DNA from: SIG454 sp045646365
Lineage (GTDB): Bacteria; Bacillota; Clostridia; Monoglobales; Monoglobaceae
Length of the DNA: 37,516 bases
Reading direction: 5' to 3'
Assembly: GCA_045646365.1 (NCBI GenBank)
Contig: JAZRKP010000061.1
Location: 1-37,516 of the forward strand
The notes under the pieces are model-generated. The model was given only the letters and a program-made list of their open reading frames with translations. It had not been told where the DNA came from and did no database searches. A program made the translations under genes and the position numbers. Below, piece by piece: positions 23,323 through 31,242 of this stretch; the stretch's first letter is position 1, and each line of letters starts with the position of its first letter.

Positions 23323-26300
23323 GCGTAAGGATATTAAAAAAGTATTGGTTATCGGAAGCGGTCCTATTGTTATTGGACAGGCGGCAGAGTTTGACTATGC
23401 GGGAACGCAGGCGTGTCTCGCTCTTAAAGAAGAAGGCTACGAGGTTATTCTCGTTAACTCTAACCCTGCCACAATTATGACAGATACAACTATTGCAGAT
23501 AAGGTTTATATGGAACCTTTGACACTTGAATATGTTGCAAAAATTTTAAGATATGAAAGACCAGACGCAATCGTTCCTGGTATTGGCGGTCAGACAGGTC
23601 TTAACCTTGCTATGCAGCTTGCAAGAAAAGGAATACTGGCTGAATGTCAGGTTGAACTTCTGGGGACAAGCTGTGAAAGTATTGAAAGAGCCGAGGACAG
23701 AGAACTTTTTAAAGAACTCTGTGAAGAATTGGGCGAGCCTGTTCTTCCTTCGCTTATAGCAAACTCTATGGAAGAAGGCATTAACGCTGCTAAAGAAATC
23801 GGCTATCCTGTTGTTCTCCGTCCTGCATTTACTCTTGGCGGTACAGGTGGTGGTTTCGCTGACAACGAAGCTGAACTTTGTGAAATTATGAAAAACGCAC
23901 TTCAACTCTCCCCTGTTGGTCAGGTTCTTGTCGAAAAAAGTATAAAAGGCTACAAAGAAATTGAATTCGAGGTTATGCGTGACAGTAATGACACCGCTAT
24001 AACAATTTGTAGTATGGAAAATATGGACCCTGTTGGTATCCACACAGGCGACAGTATCGTTGTTGCTCCTGCTCAGACTCTTACAAGCAAGGAATATCAT
24101 ATGCTTCGTAACGCAGCATTAAGACTTATCCGTGCTTTGAAAATTGAGGGTGGATGTAATGTTCAGTTTGCTCTTGACCCTCAGTCATTTGACTACTATG
24201 TTATCGAGGTTAACCCAAGAGTATCCCGTTCCTCCGCTCTTGCATCAAAAGCAAGCGGATACCCTATCGCAAGAGTTACTGCAAAGGTTGCCGTTGGTAT
24301 GAACCTTGACGAAATTATGCTTGCTAACATTCCTGCAAGCTTTGAGCCGTCTCTTGACTATGTTGTTACTAAAATGCCTCGTTTCCCGTTTGATAAGTTT
24401 ACTAATGCTTCAAACAAACTTGGTACTCAGATGAAAGCAACAGGCGAGGTTATGAGTATCGGCAGAACTCTTGAGGAAAGCTTGCTCAAAGCTATCCGCT
24501 CTCTCGAAATTGGAGTTTGCCATATTTATATGTCTAAATTCGACCAGGATAAGATGTCTGTCGATGACCTTCTTGCATATATTGCCGAGGGTACTGACGA
24601 CAGAATTTATGCAATCGCTCAGCTTATGTGGCTTGGCGTTGACCACAGCAGAATTTGTAACATAACTCATATTGATATGTTCTTCCTTGACAAAATCAAG
24701 AACATCGTTGATTTCGAGCGTATTCTTGAGGCTGACGGTGCAAAAGGTGATATTGAACTTCTTAAAAAGGCTAAAAAGATGGGATTCTCGGATAAATATA
24801 TCGCTCACCTCTGGAAAACTGATGAGGACGAAATATTTAATCTTCGTTGCGACAACAACATCTTCCCTGTTTACAAGATGATTGACACTTGTGCAAGCGA
24901 GTTCCCCGGATATATTCCTTACCTTTATTCAACTTACGAAGACGAAAACGAGTCTGTTGTAAGTGATAAGAAAAAGATTATCGTTTTAGGTTCAGGTCCT
25001 ATCCGTATCGGTCAGGGTGTTGAGTTTGACTATTCAACAGTACACGCCGTTAAAACAATCAAGGATTATGGCTACGAATCAATCATTATAAATAACAACC
25101 CTGAAACAGTTTCAACTGACTATACAACAAGTGATAAGCTCTATTTCGAGCCACTCACAGTTGAAGATGTTATGAATATCGTTAAGCTTGAAAATCCGCT
25201 TGGTGTTATCGCTTGTCTCGGCGGTCAGACTGCAATTAACCTTGCTGAGCCTCTTGAAAAGCGTGGCGTTAAAATTATCGGCACTGATGTTCAGGCTATT
25301 GAAAGAGCTGAAAACCGTGACTCATTTGAACATATTATGAATGAGCTTGGTATTCCTCAGCCAAAGGGTAAGGCGGTTACAAAGATTGAAGACGGTGTTA
25401 ATGCTGCAAGCGAAATCGGATATCCTGTCCTTGTTCGCCCAAGCTATGTTCTTGGCGGTCGTGCTATGCAGATTGTTAACAACGAAGAGGGTCTCCGCAG
25501 ATACCTTAAAACTGCCGTTGAAATCGATGAAGACAAGCCCGTTTTGGTTGATAAGTATATCGTTGGTAAAGAAGTTGAAGTTGATGCGGTTTGTGACGGT
25601 GAAAATGTGTTTATTCCGGGTATTATGGAGCATGTTGAAAGAACCGGTGTCCATTCCGGTGACAGTATCAGTATTTACCCGACTTTCAGTATTTCCGATA
25701 AGGTAAAAGAAACAATTATTGATTATTCAAAGAGGCTTGCTCTTGGAATCGGTATTGTCGGTCTCTACAACATTCAGTTTATAGTTGACAAGAACGATGA
25801 TGTTTATGTTATCGAGGTTAACCCCCGTTCTTCAAGAACAGTTCCGTTCCTTTCCAAAGCAACAGGCTACTCTCTTGCTGATATTGCAACTCTCGCAATC
25901 CTTGGAAAGACACTCCCTGAACAGGGAATAACTGAGATTTATCCAAAGGAAAAAGACAGATGGTATGTTAAGGTTCCTGCATTCTCATTCTCGAAAATCA
26001 GAGGCCTCGATGCTTACCTCTCTCCTGAAATGAAGTCAACAGGTGAGGCAATCGGTTACGACAAGAGCCGTACAAGAGCACTTTATAAGGCACTTCAGGC
26101 ATCAGGAATGAATGTTGTTAACTATGGAACAATCTTCGTTACAATCGCTGACAAAGACAAAGAAGAGGCTCTTCCTCTTATCGAAAAATTCTATAAAATG
26201 GGCTTTAATATTGAGGCAACAAAGGGAACTGCTAACTTCCTTAAGTCCCACGGAATTAAGACCAGAATTAAGAAAAAACTCAGTGAGGGCAGTGAAGAGA

Positions 26301-26509
26301 TTCTTGAATCTATCCGTAAGGGATATGTTAACTATGTTATTAACTCCCGTGATATTGGCGAGGTTGATGATGAATCCGATGGATTTAAAATCAGACGCTG
26401 TGCCGTTGAAAACAATGTTACAATGTTTACAGCGCTCGATACTGTAAGAGGTCTTCTCGATGTTCTCGAAGAAATGACAATCTGTATTTCGACAATCGAC
26501 AGTGAATAA
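23315..26509 (+). CDS. carB: Carbamoyl phosphate synthase large subunit
   Basis: A 1064-residue CarB of normal length. Two homologous ATP-grasp halves are present, each starting with a GSGPI-type nucleotide loop (GSGPIVIGQ near 14, GSGPIRIGQ near 562). Key residues of the first site can be read (EDREL, LRPAFTLGG, IEFEVMRD, GIHTGDSIVVAP, EVNPRVSRSS), and the second site is likewise intact (VRPSYVLGGR, EVDAVCDG, EVNPRSSRT). The C-terminal MGS-like regulatory domain (from about 935) has TKGTANFL and INSRD. It makes carbamoyl phosphate from bicarbonate, two ATP and ammonia for pyrimidines and arginine. Nothing in it suggests loss of synthetase activity, so the defect of CarA concerns nitrogen delivery only. 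Confidence 0.96.
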   Translation: MPKRKDIKKVLVIGSGPIVIGQAAEFDYAGTQACLALKEEGYEVILVNSNPATIMTDTTIADKVYMEPLTLEYVAKILRYERPDAIVPGIGGQTGLNLAMQLARKGILAECQVELLGTSCESIERAEDRELFKELCEELGEPVLPSLIANSMEEGINAAKEIGYPVVLRPAFTLGGTGGGFADNEAELCEIMKNALQLSPVGQVLVEKSIKGYKEIEFEVMRDSNDTAITICSMENMDPVGIHTGDSIVVAPAQTLTSKEYHMLRNAALRLIRALKIEGGCNVQFALDPQSFDYYVIEVNPRVSRSSALASKASGYPIARVTAKVAVGMNLDEIMLANIPASFEPSLDYVVTKMPRFPFDKFTNASNKLGTQMKATGEVMSIGRTLEESLLKAIRSLEIGVCHIYMSKFDQDKMSVDDLLAYIAEGTDDRIYAIAQLMWLGVDHSRICNITHIDMFFLDKIKNIVDFERILEADGAKGDIELLKKAKKMGFSDKYIAHLWKTDEDEIFNLRCDNNIFPVYKMIDTCASEFPGYIPYLYSTYEDENESVVSDKKKIIVLGSGPIRIGQGVEFDYSTVHAVKTIKDYGYESIIINNNPETVSTDYTTSDKLYFEPLTVEDVMNIVKLENPLGVIACLGGQTAINLAEPLEKRGVKIIGTDVQAIERAENRDSFEHIMNELGIPQPKGKAVTKIEDGVNAASEIGYPVLVRPSYVLGGRAMQIVNNEEGLRRYLKTAVEIDEDKPVLVDKYIVGKEVEVDAVCDGENVFIPGIMEHVERTGVHSGDSISIYPTFSISDKVKETIIDYSKRLALGIGIVGLYNIQFIVDKNDDVYVIEVNPRSSRTVPFLSKATGYSLADIATLAILGKTLPEQGITEIYPKEKDRWYVKVPAFSFSKIRGLDAYLSPEMKSTGEAIGYDKSRTRALYKALQASGMNVVNYGTIFVTIADKDKEEALPLIEKFYKMGFNIEATKGTANFLKSHGIKTRIKKKLSEGSEEILESIRKGYVNYVINSRDIGEVDDESDGFKIRRCAVENNVTMFTALDTVRGLLDVLEEMTICISTIDSE

Positions 26510-26510
26510 G

Positions 26511-26553
26511 AAAAAAATAAACCCGAAACAAATGTTTCGGGTTTATTTTTTTT
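26511..26553. terminator. Bidirectional terminator between carB and the CofE-like gene
   Basis: AAATAAACCCGAAACA pairs with TGTTTCGGGTTTATTT around a two-base turn, flanked by A-run and T-run, so it serves the two convergent genes. Confidence 0.92.
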
Positions 26554-26556
26554 ATA

Positions 26557-27756
26557 TTAGTTTGTGTAGTTATCAAAGTAGCCCTGAACCAATACAACAG
26601 GTGTTCCTTTATCACCGGAACCACTTGTCAGGTCACAGAGAGAACCGATAAGGTCAGTAAGCTGACGAGGTGTTGTCCCCTGAGCCGCCATATTTCCTAC
26701 AAGGTTTCCGCCCTTAGCCTTAATACTGTTTGATATTGCTTCCTTAAGCGCATCACCTGAAAGGTCTTTAAAATCATTATCCGCAAGATATTTGAGTTTA
26801 AGCTCATTTGGTGTTCCAACAAGGCCGTCTGTGAATGCCGGAGACACAACCGGGTCAGCAAGTTCCCAGATTTTGCCCTTCGGGTCTTTGAACGCACCGT
26901 CACCATATATCATAACCTCAACATGCTTACCTGTTGCCTTTAATATCTGTTCCTGAATATCAAGAACGATCGGCTGACAATCACGCGGGAAAAGCTTAAT
27001 CGTATCTTCTGTTGACTTATTTGAGCCTAAAAGACCATAGTTTTCATTGAATCCACTTCCGTTTACAGAAGCATTCATAATATCATCAAGTCCGCAAACA
27101 ACCTTTGCACCTGCCGCCTTTAAGATACGCTTTGTTCGTGCTCTTGTGTGAATATCACAGTTGATGATGCAATCTGCATAGTCAAGAATTGCCTTTGGCT
27201 GATTTGCAAAGATAATCTCCGCTTCTGCTCCTGCTTCTTCTATTATATTCTGGTAATATTCAACATAGTCAACACCTGTAAATTCAAGTCTGTATATACC
27301 AAAAAGTTCACGGTATTTTTCAAGAGAAAGTACATCAGAATATGGATTCACGCCTGTTTCATCAAGCCTGTCTAAATCCATAAGAGAGTTACCAACCTCA
27401 TCAGACGGGTAGCTAAGCATAAGAACTACCTTCTTAGCCCCTTTAGCAATCCCCTTTAAACAAATAGCAAAACGGTTTCTTGACAAAATCGGGAAAATAA
27501 CTCCAACTGTTCCGCCGCCAAGCTTATTTTTAACATCTTCAGCAATATTATCAATAGTGGCATAGTTTCCCTGAGCACGGGCAACAACGGATTCTGTTAC
27601 AGAAATAACATCCTTATCACGAATTTCAAAGCCTTCATATTCAGCAGCTTCAAGCACACTGTCCGCAACGATTTTCGCAAGATTATCGCCCTGCTTTATA
27701 ATTGGGCAACGAATACCTCTTGAAATTGTTCCGACTCTTCTTTCTTTGTTAGCCAT
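26557..27756 (-). CDS. CofE-like protein (coenzyme F420-0 glutamate ligase family homologue)
   Basis: A 399-residue soluble protein. The N-terminal part has GIRCPIIKQGDNL and DVISVTESVVARAQGN, matching the metal- and nucleotide-binding start of the CofE/FbiB ligase fold. Later segments (NCDIHTRARTKR, MIYGDGAFKDPKGKIWELAD) are conserved in clostridial homologues as I recall them. CofE adds gamma-linked glutamate to F420. Nothing else in the window belongs to F420 synthesis, and Clostridia generally lack that cofactor, so the real substrate is probably another acid or folate-like compound. The start at 27756 has AGAAGGGA upstream. It is monocistronic, between the carB terminator and its own promoter. 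Confidence 0.7.
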   Translation of the reverse strand: MANKERRVGTISRGIRCPIIKQGDNLAKIVADSVLEAAEYEGFEIRDKDVISVTESVVARAQGNYATIDNIAEDVKNKLGGGTVGVIFPILSRNRFAICLKGIAKGAKKVVLMLSYPSDEVGNSLMDLDRLDETGVNPYSDVLSLEKYRELFGIYRLEFTGVDYVEYYQNIIEEAGAEAEIIFANQPKAILDYADCIINCDIHTRARTKRILKAAGAKVVCGLDDIMNASVNGSGFNENYGLLGSNKSTEDTIKLFPRDCQPIVLDIQEQILKATGKHVEVMIYGDGAFKDPKGKIWELADPVVSPAFTDGLVGTPNELKLKYLADNDFKDLSGDALKEAISNSIKAKGGNLVGNMAAQGTTPRQLTDLIGSLCDLTSGSGDKGTPVVLVQGYFDNYTN

Positions 27757-27800
27757 AAAAAATCCCTTCTCGCTTTTATAAATTCTTTTTCAACCCTATA

Positions 27801-27829
27801 ATTTTACCACAACTCTCGACAATAATCAA
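27801..27829 (-). promoter_or_regulatory. Promoter of the CofE-like gene
   Basis: Minus-strand TTGATT (27824-27829), 17 bases, TAAAAT (27801-27806), about 45 bases before the ATG. Confidence 0.7.
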
Positions 27830-27949
27830 TAGTAAATTTAAAGAATTTCTTATTTTTTCAAAATTTCTTTTATTATTTTAAACAGAATAACAGGATTTAT
27901 CAGAAATTCCAAGCATTTTGAAGAAAATGTCTCATATCCATATATACTA

Positions 27950-27985
27950 AAAGAGCTAACCGACTTTGATGTCAGTTAGCTCTTT
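27950..27985. terminator. Hairpin at the host/element 2 junction
   Basis: AAAGAGCTAAC pairs with GTTAGCTCTTT, continued by GAC/GTC after one mismatch. T-rich sequence follows on both strands. No gene ends here in the window, so it may be the terminator of a host gene displaced by the insertion, or part of the element end. Confidence 0.5.
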
Positions 27986-28051
27986 ACTTTCATTATTTCT
28001 TATTCCCACTCCAACATCTTTGAAGTTTACTGCATCTCAAGTGTCCCGAAA

Positions 28052-28158
28052 TCAGCATAAATGCGTTGTTTTATTTCGTTCATTCTCTAGTTTCTCGGTA
28101 TTCTCAAGGTTTTTTGCAGTCGCTTTGCAGTCATTTTTTGCAGTCGTAGGAAACCAAA
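28052..28158 (-). pseudogene. Open tail without start, possible remnant at the element 2 edge
   Basis: A minus-strand frame is open for about 35 codons and ends at TGA 28054-28052. It reads ...TAKNDCKATAKNLENTEK... and has no start codon and no ribosome binding site. It contains the three TTGCAGTC repeats. It resembles the low-complexity tail of a recombinase gene that was separated from its body, or it may be non-coding att DNA. The evidence is weak. Confidence 0.25.
28114..28145. repeat. Three phased TTGCAGTC repeats at the element 2 edge
   Basis: TTGCAGTC occurs at 28114, 28125 and 28138, that is with 11- and 13-base steps, about one DNA turn. The layout parallels the 11-base repeats at the edge of element 1, which suggests integrase arm sites. 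It marks the likely left end of element 2, between the hairpin at 27950 and the first element gene. Confidence 0.5.
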
Positions 28159-28204
28159 AATTATTTTACTTAATTATAGCACTTTTCAATTAAAAATGCA
28201 ATAG

Positions 28205-28240
28205 AAAATTCCCCTTACATCAAGTAAAGGGAATTTTTTT
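28205..28240 (-). terminator. Terminator of the first element 2 gene
   Basis: On the minus strand AATTCCCTTTAC pairs with GTAAGGGGAATT, loop TTGAT, then TTTTC. It overlaps the stop codon of the gene that ends at 28239. Confidence 0.8.
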
Positions 28241-29231
28241 AATCTTTCATAGAGTTAAGATTTGTTATCTTTGCAAAGTTATCTTCTTCTTTGCCTTTTT
28301 TGTTTATTATCGTGCCATATTTTTCAAACAGCTTTCCGTTGTAATAATCTATCAAATCTATAGTCAGCTTACGACCAAAACCAATTTTAAAAGCACGGTC
28401 AACAATCTTATCAAAAACTTTACCGCTTTTATCAATTGAATAACCATTAAAAGAAAGTAAGGTGTTAAGCATATCAAATGGTAATTCCAGCATAAAGCCA
28501 ATATTCACAAACATTTTCTTTCCGAAATCTTGTTCACAAAAATCTTCAGATTGAAAATCGTTATATACTGTTTTTGATATTCCATTCTGCAAGAGCAGAT
28601 TTTGATAGCCTGTTTTTATACACTTTGTTGGTGTAAGCAGTTTTGGAGTAGACTGTGTTTCTGTTCTGTAATTACTCAAATTTTCAATTTCGTCAAAGAG
28701 TTCATCAACCGATTTAAACTTAATAACCTTTTTGCCTTGATAAACCTTTAACTGAAAGCTTACGCTATCAATTAAGCATTCTCTTATAATTCTATCAAGG
28801 TCAGATTTATAGTTTTCAAGGTTATTCGCCTTAAAGCATTTTGAAATATCTTCATAATACTTTTTGATGTTGTTCTTTATATGTTCATCTTCCTCTTGTT
28901 CCAGAGTCTTTGCAAATGGGTTGTGATTTTGTATAGTTTCAAACATCATAGGCGGTACAATAACTTTTTTGCCATCTATGATTGTTTTAATTACCACTTC
29001 TGGAAGAGCAAGAGAGAGCAACGCCCTTTTGAATTTGTAATCGCCATATATTTTTTTATTATCTTCATAGTGCTGATACCAGTCATCAGTAAAATGCTTT
29101 ACTGCTTGCAGATAATCAGCCCTATGTTCATAATCGGTAGATTTTATTAAGTTTCTGCAATCTTTGAGCCATCTTCTGATTTGAATAGATGACATTGACT
29201 GTAGGTCTACATCAAATATATTACCTTGCAT
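28239..29231 (-). CDS. Unrecognised 330-residue element protein
   Basis: I do not recognise the family. The protein is soluble, rich in Lys, Asp and Asn, and mostly helical. A C-terminal segment (about 250-305, LPFDMLNTLLSFNGYSIDKSG then FDKIVDRAFKIGF) reads like a small helical regulatory or DNA-binding module. GAGGTGG lies before the ATG at 29231. Its promoter shares a 24-bp module with the promoter in front of the 119-residue gene at 34400-34759, so the two are probably controlled together. It is transcribed toward the element edge, divergent from the relaxation-type protein. Edge position and own promoter fit a regulator or an accessory defence or maintenance gene, but this is a guess. 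Confidence 0.7.
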   Translation of the reverse strand: MQGNIFDVDLQSMSSIQIRRWLKDCRNLIKSTDYEHRADYLQAVKHFTDDWYQHYEDNKKIYGDYKFKRALLSLALPEVVIKTIIDGKKVIVPPMMFETIQNHNPFAKTLEQEEDEHIKNNIKKYYEDISKCFKANNLENYKSDLDRIIRECLIDSVSFQLKVYQGKKVIKFKSVDELFDEIENLSNYRTETQSTPKLLTPTKCIKTGYQNLLLQNGISKTVYNDFQSEDFCEQDFGKKMFVNIGFMLELPFDMLNTLLSFNGYSIDKSGKVFDKIVDRAFKIGFGRKLTIDLIDYYNGKLFEKYGTIINKKGKEEDNFAKITNLNSMKD

Positions 29232-29248
29232 TTTACCACCTCAAAAAC

Positions 29249-29294
29249 ATTCTAACACAAAAACTAAAAAAAGTCAATTAAACGACCAATTTTA
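29249..29294 (-). promoter_or_regulatory. Promoter with 24-bp shared module (copy 1)
   Basis: Minus-strand TTGACT (29272-29277), 17 bases, TAGAAT (29249-29254). The stretch 29271-29294, including the -35 and the GGTCGTTTAA just upstream, is identical for 24 bases to 34989-35012, where it again forms the -35 of a minus-strand promoter. It is probably a common operator or activator site. Confidence 0.7.
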
Positions 29295-29403
29295 AGATGA
29301 AATTTGATGTTTAACTATATTTTCCGTCTTGCCCTTGATGGTAGAACACCTAAAATGAATATACAATAAAGATTTATTGTAATATATAAAAACAATATAA
29401 ACA

Positions 29404-29536
29404 GGAACAGCCTCACTCCGACACCTACACGCTTAAAAGCGTTCTTGGTGCGAGTTTCGGTAATTCCAGCCCAGAGGGGCTGACACGATTTTTTGACAAT
29501 CGTTGAATTACACGAAAATCTCCGTTCGGCTGTTCC
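29404..29536. other. Multi-branched structure upstream of the relaxation-type gene
   Basis: Hand pairing gives a closing stem GGAACAGCC (29404-29412)/GGCTGTTCC (29528-29536). One branch is CACC (29422-29425)/GGTG (29447-29450), extended by CCGA/TCGG, with inner hairpin ACGCTT/AAGCGT. Another branch is GTAATTC (29460-29466)/GAATTAC (29505-29511), carrying hairpins CAGCCC/GGGCTG and CGATT/AATCG. A further hairpin, GCCAGC/GCTGGC, lies just before the next gene. Weak promoter-like boxes (TTATTG at 29374, TATAAA at 29396) precede it. It could be an origin of transfer or replication acted on by the next protein, or a structured RNA. Confidence 0.6.
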
Positions 29537-29582
29537 ACAGGGGTAAACGCCAGCTTAGGCTGGCTTTGTATGAGGTGGGCTT

Positions 29583-30158
29583 ATGTCAAGAAAATCACAG
29601 TATATAACAAAACTGAATAACCGAGATATACAGTCATTCAGATTACTGTATTTCGCCCACCACATACCACGCTCGCTTATGAAAGCGAGCGATTGTAGGC
29701 TTCGTTCTTACGAAAAACAAGGTCTGGTTGAAAGGTGTGTAAGCCTTTCAACCAATGAAACAATCTATAAATGCACAGACAAAGGCCGTGCATTTATAGG
29801 TAAGTTAGACGGCTTTCAAGGTCATAAGCCGTATGTAAATGCTAATTCCAGCGAGCATAACAGCTTACTTGCATATCATATCGCAAATCTCCCACAGCAC
29901 CAGCAAGAACAATGGTATTCAGAAAGAGATTTGCACGATATGTACCAAGAAAAGCTGGAAGAATTAAGACACACCGATTACGACCGCTGGGAACAGTTAA
30001 GCAAAATGACCGCCTCTGCTTGTGATGGTGGTATTGTTAGTGAAAGCCATATTGAACTAATTGAAATTACTACCGACCACTATAATCAAACTATGCTGGA
30101 GGAAAAAGAGGTATTTAGTCAGGTGCTATCAGCAAATCTAACCTTTTACCATACATAA
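29583..30158 (+). CDS. Replication-relaxation-type (Replic_Relax-like) protein
   Basis: A 191-residue protein. The N-terminal 70 residues look like a winged helix: NRDIQSFRLLYFAHHIPRSL, a loop, then GLVERCVSLSTNETIYKCTDKGRAF. The next part (EHNSLLAYHIANLP) fits the pattern of replication-relaxation proteins (PF13814-like) of Gram-positive plasmids and integrative elements. These are thought to bind origin or transfer DNA. GAGGTGGG lies three bases from the ATG, which is close. It stands directly after the multi-branched structure, a likely binding site. It is the first gene of a three-gene plus-strand operon. Family assignment is tentative. Confidence 0.55.
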   Translation: MSRKSQYITKLNNRDIQSFRLLYFAHHIPRSLMKASDCRLRSYEKQGLVERCVSLSTNETIYKCTDKGRAFIGKLDGFQGHKPYVNANSSEHNSLLAYHIANLPQHQQEQWYSERDLHDMYQEKLEELRHTDYDRWEQLSKMTASACDGGIVSESHIELIEITTDHYNQTMLEEKEVFSQVLSANLTFYHT

Positions 30159-30172
30159 GGAGATGATGAATT

Positions 30173-31009
30173 ATGAAATATGATTTTTTGGAGCGTGGAG
30201 CAAGGACGAACTGCATAAAAGATTATGAAGATTTTTTCTATGTGCTTAAAAAACATCTGGGTGGTGTAGTCCAGCAGAAATATGTATCATACTTTCTAAA
30301 CCACACCAGCGAGATTATGAGCCTGATGTGTGAGCTGGGGCTACTCAAACGAGTGTATTTAAGTGGAATGATGGTTTATCAGCTACAGTATTCAAACGAA
30401 CTATCAAGCCATAATGTTGGGAAAATCACAAAAGATATGCTTGTCCGTTCAGCACTACGAATGGAACATTATAACTCTCTGGGGCTTAAAACCTTTGCAG
30501 AAATACGAAAGCACGGCGGTTTTGGGAACAATGTATCAGCAAATATCAATAAAGACCTTTTGGAGAGGTACGACTACAACCTAAATAAAAAAGGTATTCT
30601 GATTGAAAACCTTACTAACCCAGAAAATGTTTCAATATTATATAAGTTAAAATCTCAAAATGTGTTCATAGATGGTATTCGTGTTAAAGACCGAGTGATA
30701 CGACCACAAATATCAATCTATAACATAAATGTAGAGAAAGCAAAGAAGATGTCAAACAGAATAGCCTATGCTTATTCTGAAATTGTTGGAATGTTCACCG
30801 ACTATATCGCTGGTGTTGATGTTAAGCCGACTGTAGTAATACACGGCTTTGGAGATTTAGAAATGTTTAATAATTTAGTATATCAAGACTTATTGAAAAA
30901 TCATTATCAAGAAATAGGGTGTTATGATTTAGAGAGCTTACAGGAAAAATTCAAGTTCAATACATATAAGAACAAAAGCAAAACGCCCTATTCAAATATT
31001 CTTAATTAA
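30173..31009 (+). CDS. Unrecognised 278-residue element protein
   Basis: The gene starts 14 bases after its neighbour with AAGGAG upstream. The N-terminal 75 residues could be a winged helix (ADYE-type helices, then LLKRVYLSGMMVYQLQY as a wing). The rest contains a mixed alpha/beta section with VVIHGFGDLEMF (about 232-243), which has no known catalytic signature. No signal peptide, membrane span or nucleotide motif is seen. Its place between the relaxation-type protein and a small acidic protein suggests a joint role in DNA processing or its control. I cannot assign a function. Confidence 0.7.
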   Translation: MKYDFLERGARTNCIKDYEDFFYVLKKHLGGVVQQKYVSYFLNHTSEIMSLMCELGLLKRVYLSGMMVYQLQYSNELSSHNVGKITKDMLVRSALRMEHYNSLGLKTFAEIRKHGGFGNNVSANINKDLLERYDYNLNKKGILIENLTNPENVSILYKLKSQNVFIDGIRVKDRVIRPQISIYNINVEKAKKMSNRIAYAYSEIVGMFTDYIAGVDVKPTVVIHGFGDLEMFNNLVYQDLLKNHYQEIGCYDLESLQEKFKFNTYKNKSKTPYSNILN

Positions 31010-31023
31010 AGAGGTGTTTTACA

Positions 31024-31206
31024 ATGGAGAATAACAAAGATTTTGAATTAACCGAGGAAGAACAAGAATTCTTACATATGATGTATGAAGAAACTTTTGA
31101 CTTTAACAAATGGGCTGATGATATGGACGAAGCCCTAAGAAATACAGAAATTGAAGAAATCTTAAAGGCTATAAAGCCAGAAGAAGATTTTGAACTGGAA
31201 TTATAA
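31024..31206 (+). CDS. Small acidic protein, unrecognised
   Basis: A 60-residue protein with a very high Glu/Asp content (ELTEEEQEFLHMMYEE) and few basic residues. AGAGGTG lies seven bases before the ATG, and it starts 14 bases after the upstream stop, so it is a real operon member. Small acidic proteins of mobile elements are often DNA mimics or antirepressors, but nothing here proves that. Confidence 0.65.
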   Translation: MENNKDFELTEEEQEFLHMMYEETFDFNKWADDMDEALRNTEIEEILKAIKPEEDFELEL

Positions 31207-31210
31207 AGTG

Positions 31211-31236
31211 AAAGCCCCAGCGACCGCTGGGGCTTT
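31211..31236. terminator. Bidirectional terminator between convergent element genes
   Basis: AAAGCCCCAGC pairs perfectly with GCTGGGGCTTT around GACC. T-rich DNA on each side serves the plus-strand operon and the convergent leucine-rich repeat gene. Confidence 0.85.
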
Positions 31237-31242
31237 GTTGTG

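Noticed and set aside
23546..24100. Long minus-strand open frame of 184 codons opposite carB
   Set aside because: It is a shadow of carB. Its composition follows the carB codons, it has no ribosome binding site or promoter, and carB is unambiguous.
28114..28145. Three short repeats as a CRISPR remnant
   Set aside because: Units are 8 bases at 11-13 base spacing, with no spacers or cas genes. This fits protein-binding sites instead.
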